Of a stretch of DNA of 64,000 nt, positions 1 to 7,915 are shown piece after piece (the stretch's first letter is position 1; each line of letters opens with the position of its first letter). The translations under genes were made by a program, and so were the position numbers. Below the pieces are notes generated by a model. That model was not told the origin of the DNA. It did no database searches and saw only the letters and a list, made by a program, of their open reading frames with translations. The DNA lies in NCBI RefSeq assembly GCF_003610535.1, contig NZ_RAPN01000001.1, positions 2,281,320 to 2,345,319 of the forward strand, written 5' to 3'. Origin of the DNA: Mangrovibacterium diazotrophicum. GTDB lineage: Bacteria; Bacteroidota; Bacteroidia; Bacteroidales; Prolixibacteraceae.

Positions 1-1456
1 AGTCTTTTCTGGACTGATCCTTGATTGCAAAGAACTCCGGTACACCAACCTTCCGGAAGTTTTTATCATAGCGTTCTTCACAGAATTTTGCCAGTTCATT
101 GATTGCGCGCGACTCATCCTTGGCCCAGGCAACATTCGCGAGATTTGGAATATTGGCATTCCAATCTTCCTGGAAGGTTTTCCATTTCTGTTCTTTTTCG
201 CTTGGAAGAACCGGTAACGATAGCGCTAAATGTGCATCGGAAAGCATCCACCGATTCAAGTTTGCTTTATCCGTTACAAAGCTGTTGTAGTCTTCGTTTT
301 TAGGTTGATCTCGGTACCCCAGATCATCAGACCAGTTATTATACTTAAACTGCAACAAAGCCTGTTTGGCAAAACTGTAGGTAAAATATTCAACTATCTC
401 TTCTTCAGGGCTCACAATTCGCTTAATACCGAAAGCATTAAACCGCCGTGTGCGAACCGGCTTGGCTGCATTGGCCAACTCCGGCGTTTTAGCCGATTCG
501 TCATTTTCTTTCTCCCCGTCTGCAACATTCTCCAAGCTGTAAGCATCGTCAAACGCACGTGTTTCGTCATTATGAGGAATAAACAAATAGTGATAAATTA
601 AATCAGAAACGATCTCTGGCAAATCCTTCTTCGTATCGACGGTAATTCCGTTCTCATTGGAATTGGTAAACAGAAAACAACTGTTGAAGATCTTATCAAC
701 TCCTTCAAAAGGAACAAATTCATATTCGCCACTCACATCATGCGGAATAAACCGTTTTACCTGCAAGGCATTTAGTTCCTGTAAAGCGGCGTAACCATTG
801 GCATGGTAGAAACCTTTGTCCCAGCCAGGAAGCGGAGAGTGCTCCGGAACCAGACAGTACACCATGATCTTATAAGACATCCCCGATCCGATATTGGCTT
901 GAAAATGCTTCCGGGTTTGCGCAATGACATCGACAACTGATCCGCTCCCTGTTCCGCCCGCTAACCCGGCAATTATGTGAAAAGTCACATCTGTTTTACC
1001 GCTTTTGGCTTTGACTGATTTTACCTGATTTTTCAGGATACTTTCATATTCTGACACAGAACACGAAAACAGGAATCGACCAAGCCTGCGACGCTGAGCT
1101 GCAGCTCCATCATCACCGACCGAACCAACCAGGTTGTCCCAAATTTTACGGTCGCCGATCCAGCTTTTTATACCCGGGTAACTGTCTACATTCTCCAGCT
1201 GACTTCCGAGAGAGGCACCGCGAACAAACAAAAAGCTATCTTTTCCCAGCTGCGTACTCTCGCCCATTACTTTCCAACTCGGATCATTTGGACGCATGTA
1301 CTCCATACTCGAATCGACATAGACAAATCCTAACGGAATATTCCGTCGTTGCTCTTCCGTTTTTACTTCCTGGAAGAGCCGTTTTCTAATTACCTTTAGA
1401 ATATTGCCACCAGTCCCTCCGATGCCAATAATAATGTGGTTTGTTTCAAGGTTCAT
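1..1456 (-). CDS. Tubulin/FtsZ-like GTPase (Tubulin_2-like), C-terminus beyond window
   Basis: The gene starts at the ATG at 1456 and runs off the left edge, so about 485 residues are visible and no stop is seen. Two glycine-rich loops mark the tubulin/FtsZ fold: residues 11-17 read GIGGTGG, like the first nucleotide loop of FtsZ, and residues 166-172 read AGGTGSG, matching the tubulin signature GGGTGSG. No signal peptide or membrane helix is visible, so it should be cytoplasmic. It overlaps the gene before it by four bases (ATGA), which suggests coupled translation with two membrane proteins. By inference it is a filament-forming or membrane-recruited GTPase. It is longer than FtsZ and most resembles the large tubulin-like proteins grouped as Tubulin_2. 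True length, polymerisation and role cannot be seen here. Confidence 0.8.
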   Translation of the reverse strand, partial: MNLETNHIIIGIGGTGGNILKVIRKRLFQEVKTEEQRRNIPLGFVYVDSSMEYMRPNDPSWKVMGESTQLGKDSFLFVRGASLGSQLENVDSYPGIKSWIGDRKIWDNLVGSVGDDGAAAQRRRLGRFLFSCSVSEYESILKNQVKSVKAKSGKTDVTFHIIAGLAGGTGSGSVVDVIAQTRKHFQANIGSGMSYKIMVYCLVPEHSPLPGWDKGFYHANGYAALQELNALQVKRFIPHDVSGEYEFVPFEGVDKIFNSCFLFTNSNENGITVDTKKDLPEIVSDLIYHYLFIPHNDETRAFDDAYSLENVADGEKENDESAKTPELANAAKPVRTRRFNAFGIKRIVSPEEEIVEYFTYSFAKQALLQFKYNNWSDDLGYRDQPKNEDYNSFVTDKANLNRWMLSDAHLALSLPVLPSEKEQKWKTFQEDWNANIPNLANVAWAKDESRAINELAKFCEERYDKNFRKVGVPEFFAIKDQSRKD

Positions 1457-2226
1457 GTTAATTGGTATTTATTTAGTTTTAAATCTTGGTAAGCGCAATA
1501 GCCAATTACTCCCAACGGGATTAATTGGAATAAACAGAAGATAAATACGATTGACAAGCGGGCAATCCGAAGCACACGAGGCAACTGTAAAACCATTTCT
1601 TTGAGAATCTGTCCTGCAGCTAATCGAACGGCTCTATTCATCGGATACAAATCTGCTTCCTTCTCAAAAAATTGTGTCATATCCGACTGGATTAACGCAG
1701 AAGAAACAGATGGCTTTGCCGATAATATTCGGGATAGGAAGGCATGTTTGTATTCGAAGTTCCGACAGGCTTCATCTGCATAAACCTGTGCTGCAAGCAC
1801 CATGCTTTCAGCATCCGAGAAAGGCAAATAGCTGTTCTCCTCCTTTGGGTCGGGCACATCAGCGAAATTCTCTCGCCCCGATTGTTTCAGCGTGTAATAG
1901 GCTTTTTCAAAAACAAAATCATTCCAGCGTTGACTTTCCTGCAAACCTTCTGCCCACTGTACTATCAACTTCGCAGAAACGGGCTTCAATCTTTTCATCC
2001 CAACAAAAGTCAGGATCAATAAAAGAGTAAGAGCAGAGGAGATTGCGCAGAGGAGATGATGTGCAATGGTCGATCGATAGCGTTTGTTCCATAGCCGGGT
2101 ATAATTAACACACCCCCACCAACACACTGCAGCAAAAACCAAAGCAGAGGTAATTACAAATACAAACTTTGTCACCGAGAGCATCCCAAGTCCTTCAAAC
2201 ACGATATGGTAAAAATCTCTCACCAT
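1453..2226 (-). CDS. Membrane protein of the tubulin-like operon, second of a paralogous pair
   Basis: A 257-residue protein with two N-terminal membrane helices (about residues 17-38 and 55-76), a soluble stretch of about 150 residues, and a C-terminal helix (about 226-246). I recognise no enzyme motif. It resembles the protein encoded just upstream: both carry HHLLC at the start of helix 2 and an LFQL motif inside the last helix, followed by AY. Its start overlaps the upstream stop by seven bases and its stop overlaps the tubulin-like start by four, so the three genes form one tight operon. A role as membrane anchor or partner for the tubulin-like protein is inference. Confidence 0.75.
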   Translation of the reverse strand: MVRDFYHIVFEGLGMLSVTKFVFVITSALVFAAVCWWGCVNYTRLWNKRYRSTIAHHLLCAISSALTLLLILTFVGMKRLKPVSAKLIVQWAEGLQESQRWNDFVFEKAYYTLKQSGRENFADVPDPKEENSYLPFSDAESMVLAAQVYADEACRNFEYKHAFLSRILSAKPSVSSALIQSDMTQFFEKEADLYPMNRAVRLAAGQILKEMVLQLPRVLRIARLSIVFIFCLFQLIPLGVIGYCAYQDLKLNKYQLT

Positions 2227-2888
2227 TCGGAAGACTCGCTAAACTGATAATTCGACGTAAAAGCTTGCGACTTGTAAGCCCTCCTCAACACAACAAAATT
2301 TTGCAACAGCTGGAACAGCAAGAAAATAATAATAGAAATCCAACAGGTCTTCACCAAGGGCCTTTTCAGTTGATGAACAATTGATTTCGAAAAAAAACGA
2401 ACAAGCACAGTCGCGTTGACATTTTCTCTTCCCTTCACAACCTTTCTCAGTTGAGACGCTAAATAGCTATCTTCGGATAACGTCTCGGCATCAATAAACC
2501 GGCCGAGGATCGGGTATTGCTCTTGCAAATCCGTGCACAGTGAAACCAACATTTGACTCGTGTATAGCTCATCCTGAGTTTCGCCGTGAAACGCAACTTC
2601 TGTTAACTGATTGAGATATGATTCATTCGAAGTAACCAGCGACTCGACGATCTGCTCAGACTGATTCAAATACTTGATTCCTTTCTGACTAAAAAAGAAC
2701 ACTTGTAAACAAACAAAGCTGATGACAGCAACCCCAAAACAAAGTAAATGATGAACAGGCCGAGGACTAAAACAGGAAGAAATTGCTTTTGATAAAAGAA
2801 TGGTACATACCCATCCCCCAAAAGCAATCAATAACGCAAACATTATAGCCAATAGAGCTCCTAAAATAAATAGAATCGCTAACATCAC
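2220..2888 (-). CDS. Membrane protein of the tubulin-like operon, first of a paralogous pair
   Basis: A 222-residue protein with helices at about residues 5-31 and 47-68, a soluble segment (about 69-182) and a C-terminal helix (about 183-205). It is the first gene of the leftward operon. It matches the next protein in topology and in two short motifs (HHLLC at helix 2 and LFQL in the last helix), so the two probably arose by tandem duplication. The family is not recognised. If the first helix enters from the cytoplasm, the central domain would lie on the cytoplasmic side, where it could meet the tubulin-like protein, but topology is not certain. Confidence 0.72.
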   Translation of the reverse strand: MMLAILFILGALLAIMFALLIAFGGWVCTILLSKAISSCFSPRPVHHLLCFGVAVISFVCLQVFFFSQKGIKYLNQSEQIVESLVTSNESYLNQLTEVAFHGETQDELYTSQMLVSLCTDLQEQYPILGRFIDAETLSEDSYLASQLRKVVKGRENVNATVLVRFFSKSIVHQLKRPLVKTCWISIIIFLLFQLLQNFVVLRRAYKSQAFTSNYQFSESSEW

Positions 2889-3221
2889 ACTTTTAGAATA
2901 TAGTTAAACCGCAGATAGAGACTATAAAATTATGGAATGTTAAAATACGTCAGAATATGTTATTCACCATTTAATCAAAATGATATCAAACACTTACAAA
3001 AAACCAGGAATTAAAAAATATGAACATTAACTCAAAAAGTCAATAGGCAGATATTACATTTATGTTATAAATATACATAATAATTCTTTTGAGATCTTTT
3101 TCTCTTATTTGTATTTATGACAATTTGGTCAAACATTGACGACTATTTCACTTGATTATACATGAAGTATCAAGAAGCCGAATCGCTAACAAATTGCATG
3201 TTTGAGAATCAATTTTATATC
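2889..3221. other. AT-rich divergent intergenic region
   Basis: No gene is visible in this stretch between the leftward tubulin-like operon and the rightward DMT gene. It is strongly AT-rich and must hold the promoter of the leftward operon, although I see no clean TAnnTTTG box on the minus strand. A near-palindrome lies at 3060-3080 (separate entry). Confidence 0.6.
3060..3080. repeat. Inverted repeat in divergent intergenic region
   Basis: TTATG-T-TATA, a central AA, then TATA-CATAA: nine paired bases per arm with one extra T in the left arm. It lies between divergent transcription units, where an operator would be expected. No regulator is identified, and AT-rich DNA makes chance palindromes more likely. 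Confidence 0.35.
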
Positions 3222-3229
3222 TACTTTTG
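3201..3229 (+). promoter_or_regulatory. Bacteroidota-type promoter of DMT gene
   Basis: TTTG at 3201-3204, a 17-nt spacer and TACTTTTG at 3222-3229 match the -33/-7 promoter pattern of this phylum. The -7 box overlaps an in-frame TTG at 3227 and so argues for translation starting at the ATG at 3251. Confidence 0.65.
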
Positions 3230-3250
3230 TCGATTGAATCAATCCTGAAA

Positions 3251-4177
3251 ATGCAAAACAACAACCTGAAATACTTTGGAGCAGCCCTTTTAGCCATGTT
3301 CTTTTGGAGCTTCTCGTTTGTGTGGTTCAAAGTGGCTTACAGAGCGTACGATCCGATGACCGTTGTGCTGATCCGGCTCAGTCTCGCCACAGCCATCATG
3401 TTTGTCATTGCCAAAATCATCGGTAAACTGCAATCCATTCAATCGGGCGACTTAAAATGGATGTTCCTGCTTTCCTTCTTCGAACCTTTCCTTTATTTCA
3501 TGGGCGAAAGCTTCGGGTTGAAGTATGTGTCGCCAACGGTTGCCGCAGTGATTGTGGCCACCATTCCGCTTTTCACGCCATTGGCCGCCTGGTATTTTCA
3601 CAAGGAAAAAATGAGCTGGGCAAATTTCGTCGGCCTGAGCATCTCTTTTGTCGGCGTTTCGCTGGTCGTGCTCGACAATTCGTTTAAATTCTCGGCTTCT
3701 CCGCTGGGTGTGACACTTGAATTTTTAGCCGTTCTTTCGACCATCGGCTATGCCATCATCCTGAAAAAACTGACGCACAATTACAACGGATACACCATCA
3801 TCAGTTATCAGAACCTGTTTGGCGCATTCATGTTTCTGCCCTTTTGGGCAATCTTCGAAGCCAACAAAACATTCCAAACACCATTCAACCAGGAAGCGTT
3901 CATGGCGATCGTCAAACTAGCGATCTTCGCATCGATCCTGGGATTCATCTTTTTCACCTACAGCATTCGTCACCTCGGGATCAACAAATCGAACATGTTT
4001 ATTAATGTGATGCCGGTATTTGTGGTCATCTTTTCGTTTTTCATCCTAGGCGAAGAAATCAACGCCCAGAAAGTAGTAGGAATTGTGATTGTTATCAGCG
4101 GCCTTTTCCTCGCCCAACTAAAACGCAAAAAGCTGAGGGCAACCAAACCTGTCGAGATATCGAATATCGAAATTTAA
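3251..4177 (+). CDS. DMT-superfamily (EamA) transporter
   Basis: A 308-residue, highly hydrophobic protein with about ten membrane helices arranged as two EamA-type halves, the usual size for a drug/metabolite exporter of the inner membrane. An in-frame TTG at 3227 would add eight residues, but it sits inside the promoter -7 box, so ATG 3251 is preferred. The protein ends in a lysine/arginine-rich cytoplasmic tail. The substrate cannot be read from sequence; members export amino acids, nucleosides or metabolites. It has its own promoter and faces away from the tubulin-like operon. Confidence 0.88.
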   Translation: MQNNNLKYFGAALLAMFFWSFSFVWFKVAYRAYDPMTVVLIRLSLATAIMFVIAKIIGKLQSIQSGDLKWMFLLSFFEPFLYFMGESFGLKYVSPTVAAVIVATIPLFTPLAAWYFHKEKMSWANFVGLSISFVGVSLVVLDNSFKFSASPLGVTLEFLAVLSTIGYAIILKKLTHNYNGYTIISYQNLFGAFMFLPFWAIFEANKTFQTPFNQEAFMAIVKLAIFASILGFIFFTYSIRHLGINKSNMFINVMPVFVVIFSFFILGEEINAQKVVGIVIVISGLFLAQLKRKKLRATKPVEISNIEI

Positions 4178-4199
4178 TGCCGGTTAAATAAATTTTGAA

Positions 4200-4207
4200 T
4201 ATTTTTG
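4200..4207 (+). promoter_or_regulatory. -7 box (TATTTTTG) ahead of Cys/His-rich protein gene
   Basis: An exact TAnnTTTG match 46 nt before the ATG at 4254. No TTG was found at the expected -33 distance. Confidence 0.5.
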
Positions 4208-4253
4208 TCGCCTCAAGAACACTTAGACCCGTTCGGTGTTTCTTAGAACTGAA

Positions 4254-4583
4254 ATGAGAAAACTGAAGCAAATAAATTTAATTCTGCTGGTCGCAAGCCA
4301 CTTGCTTTTGTTCGTCTACCCAATGGCGAGCAAAACTTTCCACGTGCACGAGGCGCCGACCCATGAACACTGCTGCAGCTGCGACACCAATGGCCCCGCT
4401 ATCGATCAGCCCGAACCGGACTGTCCGATTTGCGACTATGTGCTGGTCAGCTTCATCAGTGAACCTACATTTTCGCCTTCGGTTTACCGCTTTGCCTACC
4501 CGGTCGAAATTGCTCCGTTACCGGAAAAAGTCCACACCGAAGAAATCCGACATTTTTCGCTCCGGGGTCCCCCGACAGCCTGA
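4254..4583 (+). CDS. Small exported Cys/His-rich protein, probable metal binding
   Basis: A 109-residue protein from ATG 4254; an upstream in-frame GTG at 4236 is less likely. A basic start and a hydrophobic stretch (about residues 8-24) form a signal peptide or anchor. The next segment is rich in metal ligands: HVHEAPTHEHCCSC and then CPIC. This layout resembles small periplasmic proteins (DUF2946-like) encoded beside metal-regulated TonB receptors, and a TonB receptor gene follows here. By inference it binds or senses a metal such as copper or zinc in the periplasm. Which metal, and whether it is a carrier or a sensor, cannot be told. Confidence 0.6.
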   Translation: MRKLKQINLILLVASHLLLFVYPMASKTFHVHEAPTHEHCCSCDTNGPAIDQPEPDCPICDYVLVSFISEPTFSPSVYRFAYPVEIAPLPEKVHTEEIRHFSLRGPPTA

Positions 4584-4649
4584 TTTTCTGCAAATTATTT
4601 TCGAACAGACAAAGTTTTCCCTTTAACCGATTAAAGGAAAAGACTTAAC

Positions 4650-4681
4650 TTGTTATGTCATGCTTTGTTATGACCTAACAA
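4650..4681. promoter_or_regulatory. Inverted repeat upstream of TonB receptor
   Basis: TTGTTATGTCAT (4650-4661) and ATGACCTAACAA (4670-4681) are complementary at 11 of 12 positions across an 8-nt loop. No U-tract follows, so a terminator is unlikely. It could be an operator for a metal-responsive repressor or an RNA hairpin in the leader of the receptor mRNA. Confidence 0.5.
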
Positions 4682-4807
4682 TCATATTTATTCATTTTAA
4701 CAGGCAACCAGAAAACAGCAAGCTGCCAAGAAAAAGGTGTCGCAACATTCGAAACGTACGCAAAGGCGATGGTGCTGCGACCGCTATACACGAGATATAA
4801 AACACAT

Positions 4808-7207
4808 ATGAAAACACAGATAATTTCAATTATAAGCCTCTTTTTATTATTTGTTCAAACGGCAATGGCACTGCCCAGCGACAGTAGCTCGAAAACAGAA
4901 CTCAGCGGTAAAATAACCGACGCAAAAACCCAAGAAGCGCTTCCGGCAGTTACCATTTACTTTCCCGAAATCCGGGTGGGTGCGCTTAGCGACGACCAGG
5001 GAAATTTCAGCATTAAAAACCTACCAGCTTCAAAATTAACCGTTCAAATTAGCTTAATTGGCTACGAGTCGATCACTAAAGTGATAGACCTCAGACACAT
5101 CTCCAATATGGACTTTGAGCTGAGTGAATCGGTTACCGAAATTTCAGAGGTAGTCATCACCGGGCAACCCGGTTTAACAGAGCAAAAACGCACGCCCGCA
5201 CCAATTGCGGTTGTTCCGAAAACCGAATTACTTCAAAACACATCGACCAACATTATTGACGCACTGGCCAAACAACCGGGCGTTTCGCAGATTACAACCG
5301 GGGCCGGCATCTCAAAACCTGTTATTCGCGGGCTGGGATACAATCGTGTGATTGTTGTCGTCGATGGAATCCGACAGGAAGGGCAGCAATGGGGTGATGA
5401 GCATGGTGTTGAAATTGACGAATACGGTGTTAACCATGTTGAAATTCTAAAAGGGCCTGCGAGTTTAGCTTTTGGCTCCGATGCCATGGCCGGGGTAATC
5501 AACATGATTTCTGCTCCGACTTTACCAACAGGTACCATCAAAGGAAATGTGATCACCAACTACCAAAGCAACAACGGCCTGTTTGGGTACTCGGCAAACC
5601 TATCGGGTAACCAAAACGGTTTTATCTGGGATGCTCGCGTCAGCGGCAAACGTGCCCACGATTATCAAAACGACATTGATGGTTGGGTTGGCAATTCAGC
5701 CTTTCGCGAAAATGCAGCGAGTGCCTTAGTCGGGCTGAACCGCGCATGGGGTTTTTCTCATCTGAAGTTGAGTCTATACAACCTAAAACCAGGGATTGTT
5801 GAAGCAGAGGAAGATGAAGATGGCGGAGCAGAAGAAGCAGTTGAGCGCGATCCGAAATCCTATCAACCGGGAGCTCCATATCAGGAAATAAACCACTACA
5901 AAGCCGTTTGGGACAATAAGTTTTACCTGGGACAGGGCAACCTCGTTGCTTTGGTGGGTTTTCAGCAAAACAACCGCAAGGAGTTTGAATCGGCTGATGA
6001 ATATGGTTTGTATTTAAAACTGAACACGCTGAGCTACGACCTGAAATACAGCTTATCGACCGACAATAACTGGTCCTTAACCGGCGGTGTTGGCGGCATG
6101 TGGCAACAGTCTAAAAATGAAGGTACCGAGTTTTTGGTTCCGGCTTACCAGCTTTTCGATCTTGGTGTTTATGCCATCGCGCACAAACAAATCGGTGATT
6201 TCGATTTTAGCGGAGGGCTCCGTTTCGACCGACGCCACCTGGATAGCGATGCACTTTACCTGAACAGCGACGAAGAAGTCACAACGTCAACCGATGCTGA
6301 TGCGACAGAACGTTTCGCTGACTTCAATGATTCGTTCACCGGCGTATCCGGAAGTTTGGGTGTTACTTACCAGATCAGCAAAACAGCCTACACCAAGTTA
6401 AACCTGTCACGTGGCTTCCGTGCTCCGAACATCGCAGAACTGGGCTCGAACGGCGTTCACGAAGGAACTTTCAGCTACGAAATCGGGAACACGGATCTTA
6501 AACCGGAAAACAGCTTCCAGATCGACTGGGGAATCGGACTCGACACCAAACACGTATCGGCAGAGCTGAACCTGTTCAACAACCAGGTCGACAACTACAT
6601 TTACAGCCACAAACTGAATACGACAGCCGGAGCCGATTCGCTGATCGACGATGTTCCGGTGTTTAAATACACAGGCGGCAAAGCTCACCTGTATGGTGGC
6701 GAGCTGTTTGTTGACATCCACCCACACCCGCTCGATTTCCTGCACTTCCAGAATACCTTATCGTATACCCGCGGAACACTGTCAAACCAGCCCGACTCTG
6801 CTAAATATTTGCCCATGATTCCACCAATGCGCTGGCGATCTGAAATCAAGCTGGACATTAAAAAAATCAACAACTGGATGCAAAATGCATGGGTGAGCTT
6901 CGGCATCGACCACAACTGGAAACAGGATAAATACTTTGCTGCTTACGACACCGAAACAGCAACGCCTGCCTACACATTGCTCGATGCAGGAATCGGAACC
7001 GATTTCACCAGCAACAAACGCACAATCGCCTCGCTATACATTAGCTGCAACAACCTGACCGACAAAGCGTATCAAAGCCATTTGAGCCGACTAAAATACG
7101 CCGGTCTCAATCCGGAAACCGGACGCGAAGGTTATTACAACATGGGACGCAACATCAGTGTAAAACTGATTATTCCTATCGGAATTAGTAGTCCGAAGAG
7201 TTTATAA
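4808..7207 (+). CDS. TonB-dependent outer-membrane receptor, probably for metal uptake
   Basis: A 799-residue receptor. An N-terminal signal peptide (about 1-23, ending AMA) is followed by a CarboxypepD_reg-like domain (about 30-105), a plug domain (about 125-235) and a 22-strand-type barrel. ATG 4808 is chosen over an upstream in-frame ATG at 4769 because it directly precedes the signal peptide. An unusually acidic loop (EAEEDEDGGAEE) near residues 337-348 could bind a cation. No SusD partner follows, so this is not a polysaccharide locus. With the Cys/His-rich protein upstream, metal or metal-chelate import is the best inference, but the ligand is unknown. A strong terminator closes the unit. 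Confidence 0.85.
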   Translation: MKTQIISIISLFLLFVQTAMALPSDSSSKTELSGKITDAKTQEALPAVTIYFPEIRVGALSDDQGNFSIKNLPASKLTVQISLIGYESITKVIDLRHISNMDFELSESVTEISEVVITGQPGLTEQKRTPAPIAVVPKTELLQNTSTNIIDALAKQPGVSQITTGAGISKPVIRGLGYNRVIVVVDGIRQEGQQWGDEHGVEIDEYGVNHVEILKGPASLAFGSDAMAGVINMISAPTLPTGTIKGNVITNYQSNNGLFGYSANLSGNQNGFIWDARVSGKRAHDYQNDIDGWVGNSAFRENAASALVGLNRAWGFSHLKLSLYNLKPGIVEAEEDEDGGAEEAVERDPKSYQPGAPYQEINHYKAVWDNKFYLGQGNLVALVGFQQNNRKEFESADEYGLYLKLNTLSYDLKYSLSTDNNWSLTGGVGGMWQQSKNEGTEFLVPAYQLFDLGVYAIAHKQIGDFDFSGGLRFDRRHLDSDALYLNSDEEVTTSTDADATERFADFNDSFTGVSGSLGVTYQISKTAYTKLNLSRGFRAPNIAELGSNGVHEGTFSYEIGNTDLKPENSFQIDWGIGLDTKHVSAELNLFNNQVDNYIYSHKLNTTAGADSLIDDVPVFKYTGGKAHLYGGELFVDIHPHPLDFLHFQNTLSYTRGTLSNQPDSAKYLPMIPPMRWRSEIKLDIKKINNWMQNAWVSFGIDHNWKQDKYFAAYDTETATPAYTLLDAGIGTDFTSNKRTIASLYISCNNLTDKAYQSHLSRLKYAGLNPETGREGYYNMGRNISVKLIIPIGISSPKSL

Positions 7208-7224
7208 AATTTAGCAATCACCAT

Positions 7225-7270
7225 AAAAGGGTGCTGCAGCCTCATCATGGCACAGCACCCTTTTCTTTTT
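7225..7270 (+). terminator. Rho-independent terminator after TonB receptor
   Basis: A perfect 12-bp stem (AAAAGGGTGCTG at 7225-7236 with its complement at 7253-7264) followed by a T-rich run. Confidence 0.9.
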
Positions 7271-7289
7271 TATGCTTCAGTAATCGGTT

Positions 7290-7297
7290 TATCTTTG
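7290..7297 (+). promoter_or_regulatory. -7 box (TATCTTTG) ahead of YkgJ-type gene
   Basis: An exact TAnnTTTG match just past the terminator and 22 nt before the GTG start at 7320. The -33 region is only T-rich. Confidence 0.55.
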
Positions 7298-7319
7298 CAG
7301 CAAATAATAAACGGCAACA

Positions 7320-7823
7320 GTGGACAAAATCCTTTACCATACACCGGAACAACTGAAAGAAATGACGGCCAACAACCGGCAGGAATTCTCGGTTTTGTTT
7401 CAGAAACTGAAAAAGAAAAAGCCCAAGAACCTGGATTCGATAGTTCAGCAATTACACGAGGAGGCTTTCGACCAGTTCGATTGTTTGGATTGTGCGAACT
7501 GCTGCTCAAGTATCAGCCCGATTGTTATTGACAAAGATGTGGAACGCCTGGCCAAAAGCCAACGCATGAAACCGGCCGACTTTATTGCCAGCTACCTTTA
7601 TAAGGACGAGGACAATGACTACGTTTTTCAGCAAACGCCTTGCCCGTTTCTCATGGGTGACAACTACTGCTGCGTTTACGAAAACCGTCCGCGTGCCTGC
7701 CGCGAATACCCACATACCGATCGCAGCCGCTTCTACCAGATCCTCAATCTGACTAAGAAGAATTGTGAAGTTTGCCCGGTTGTCTTCGCCATCGTAAAAG
7801 ATCTCTCCAAACGTGAGTGGTAG
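7320..7823 (+). CDS. YkgJ-family cysteine-cluster protein
   Basis: A 167-residue soluble protein from a GTG start. The cysteines fall in the YkgJ pattern: CLDCANCC near residues 55-62, a CPF motif, a CC pair followed by RPRACREYP, and a C-terminal CEVC. The family (formerly UPF0153) is thought to chelate zinc or an iron-sulfur cluster. Its biochemical role is unproven; members have been linked to metal handling and to protein maturation. It has its own -7 box and lies between two terminated or independently promoted units, so context adds little. A second cysteine-cluster protein lies at 21918-22490. Confidence 0.8.
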   Translation: MDKILYHTPEQLKEMTANNRQEFSVLFQKLKKKKPKNLDSIVQQLHEEAFDQFDCLDCANCCSSISPIVIDKDVERLAKSQRMKPADFIASYLYKDEDNDYVFQQTPCPFLMGDNYCCVYENRPRACREYPHTDRSRFYQILNLTKKNCEVCPVVFAIVKDLSKREW

Positions 7824-7884
7824 CAATATTGCCCGATTCTTTTCGTTCGGTAACTGTTGAATTTTTTCATCACGAATAAACAAA

Positions 7885-7892
7885 TATCTTTG
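7885..7892 (+). promoter_or_regulatory. -7 box (TATCTTTG) ahead of porQ
   Basis: An exact TAnnTTTG match 23 nt before the ATG at 7916. A TTG lies 25 nt upstream, slightly outside the normal spacing. Confidence 0.5.
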
Positions 7893-7915
7893 AGCGAACG
7901 AACAGGCAACACCGC

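Noticed and set aside
230-601. Plus-strand open frames at the left edge
   Set aside because: They are shadows of the tubulin-like gene, whose start at 1456 and motifs are clear.
2889-3221. Leftward promoter for the tubulin-like operon
   Set aside because: Several AT-rich near matches exist but none fits TAnnTTTG with correct spacing.
4682-4807. Riboswitch in the leader of the TonB receptor
   Set aside because: No conserved core of a cobalamin or other known riboswitch could be recognised.
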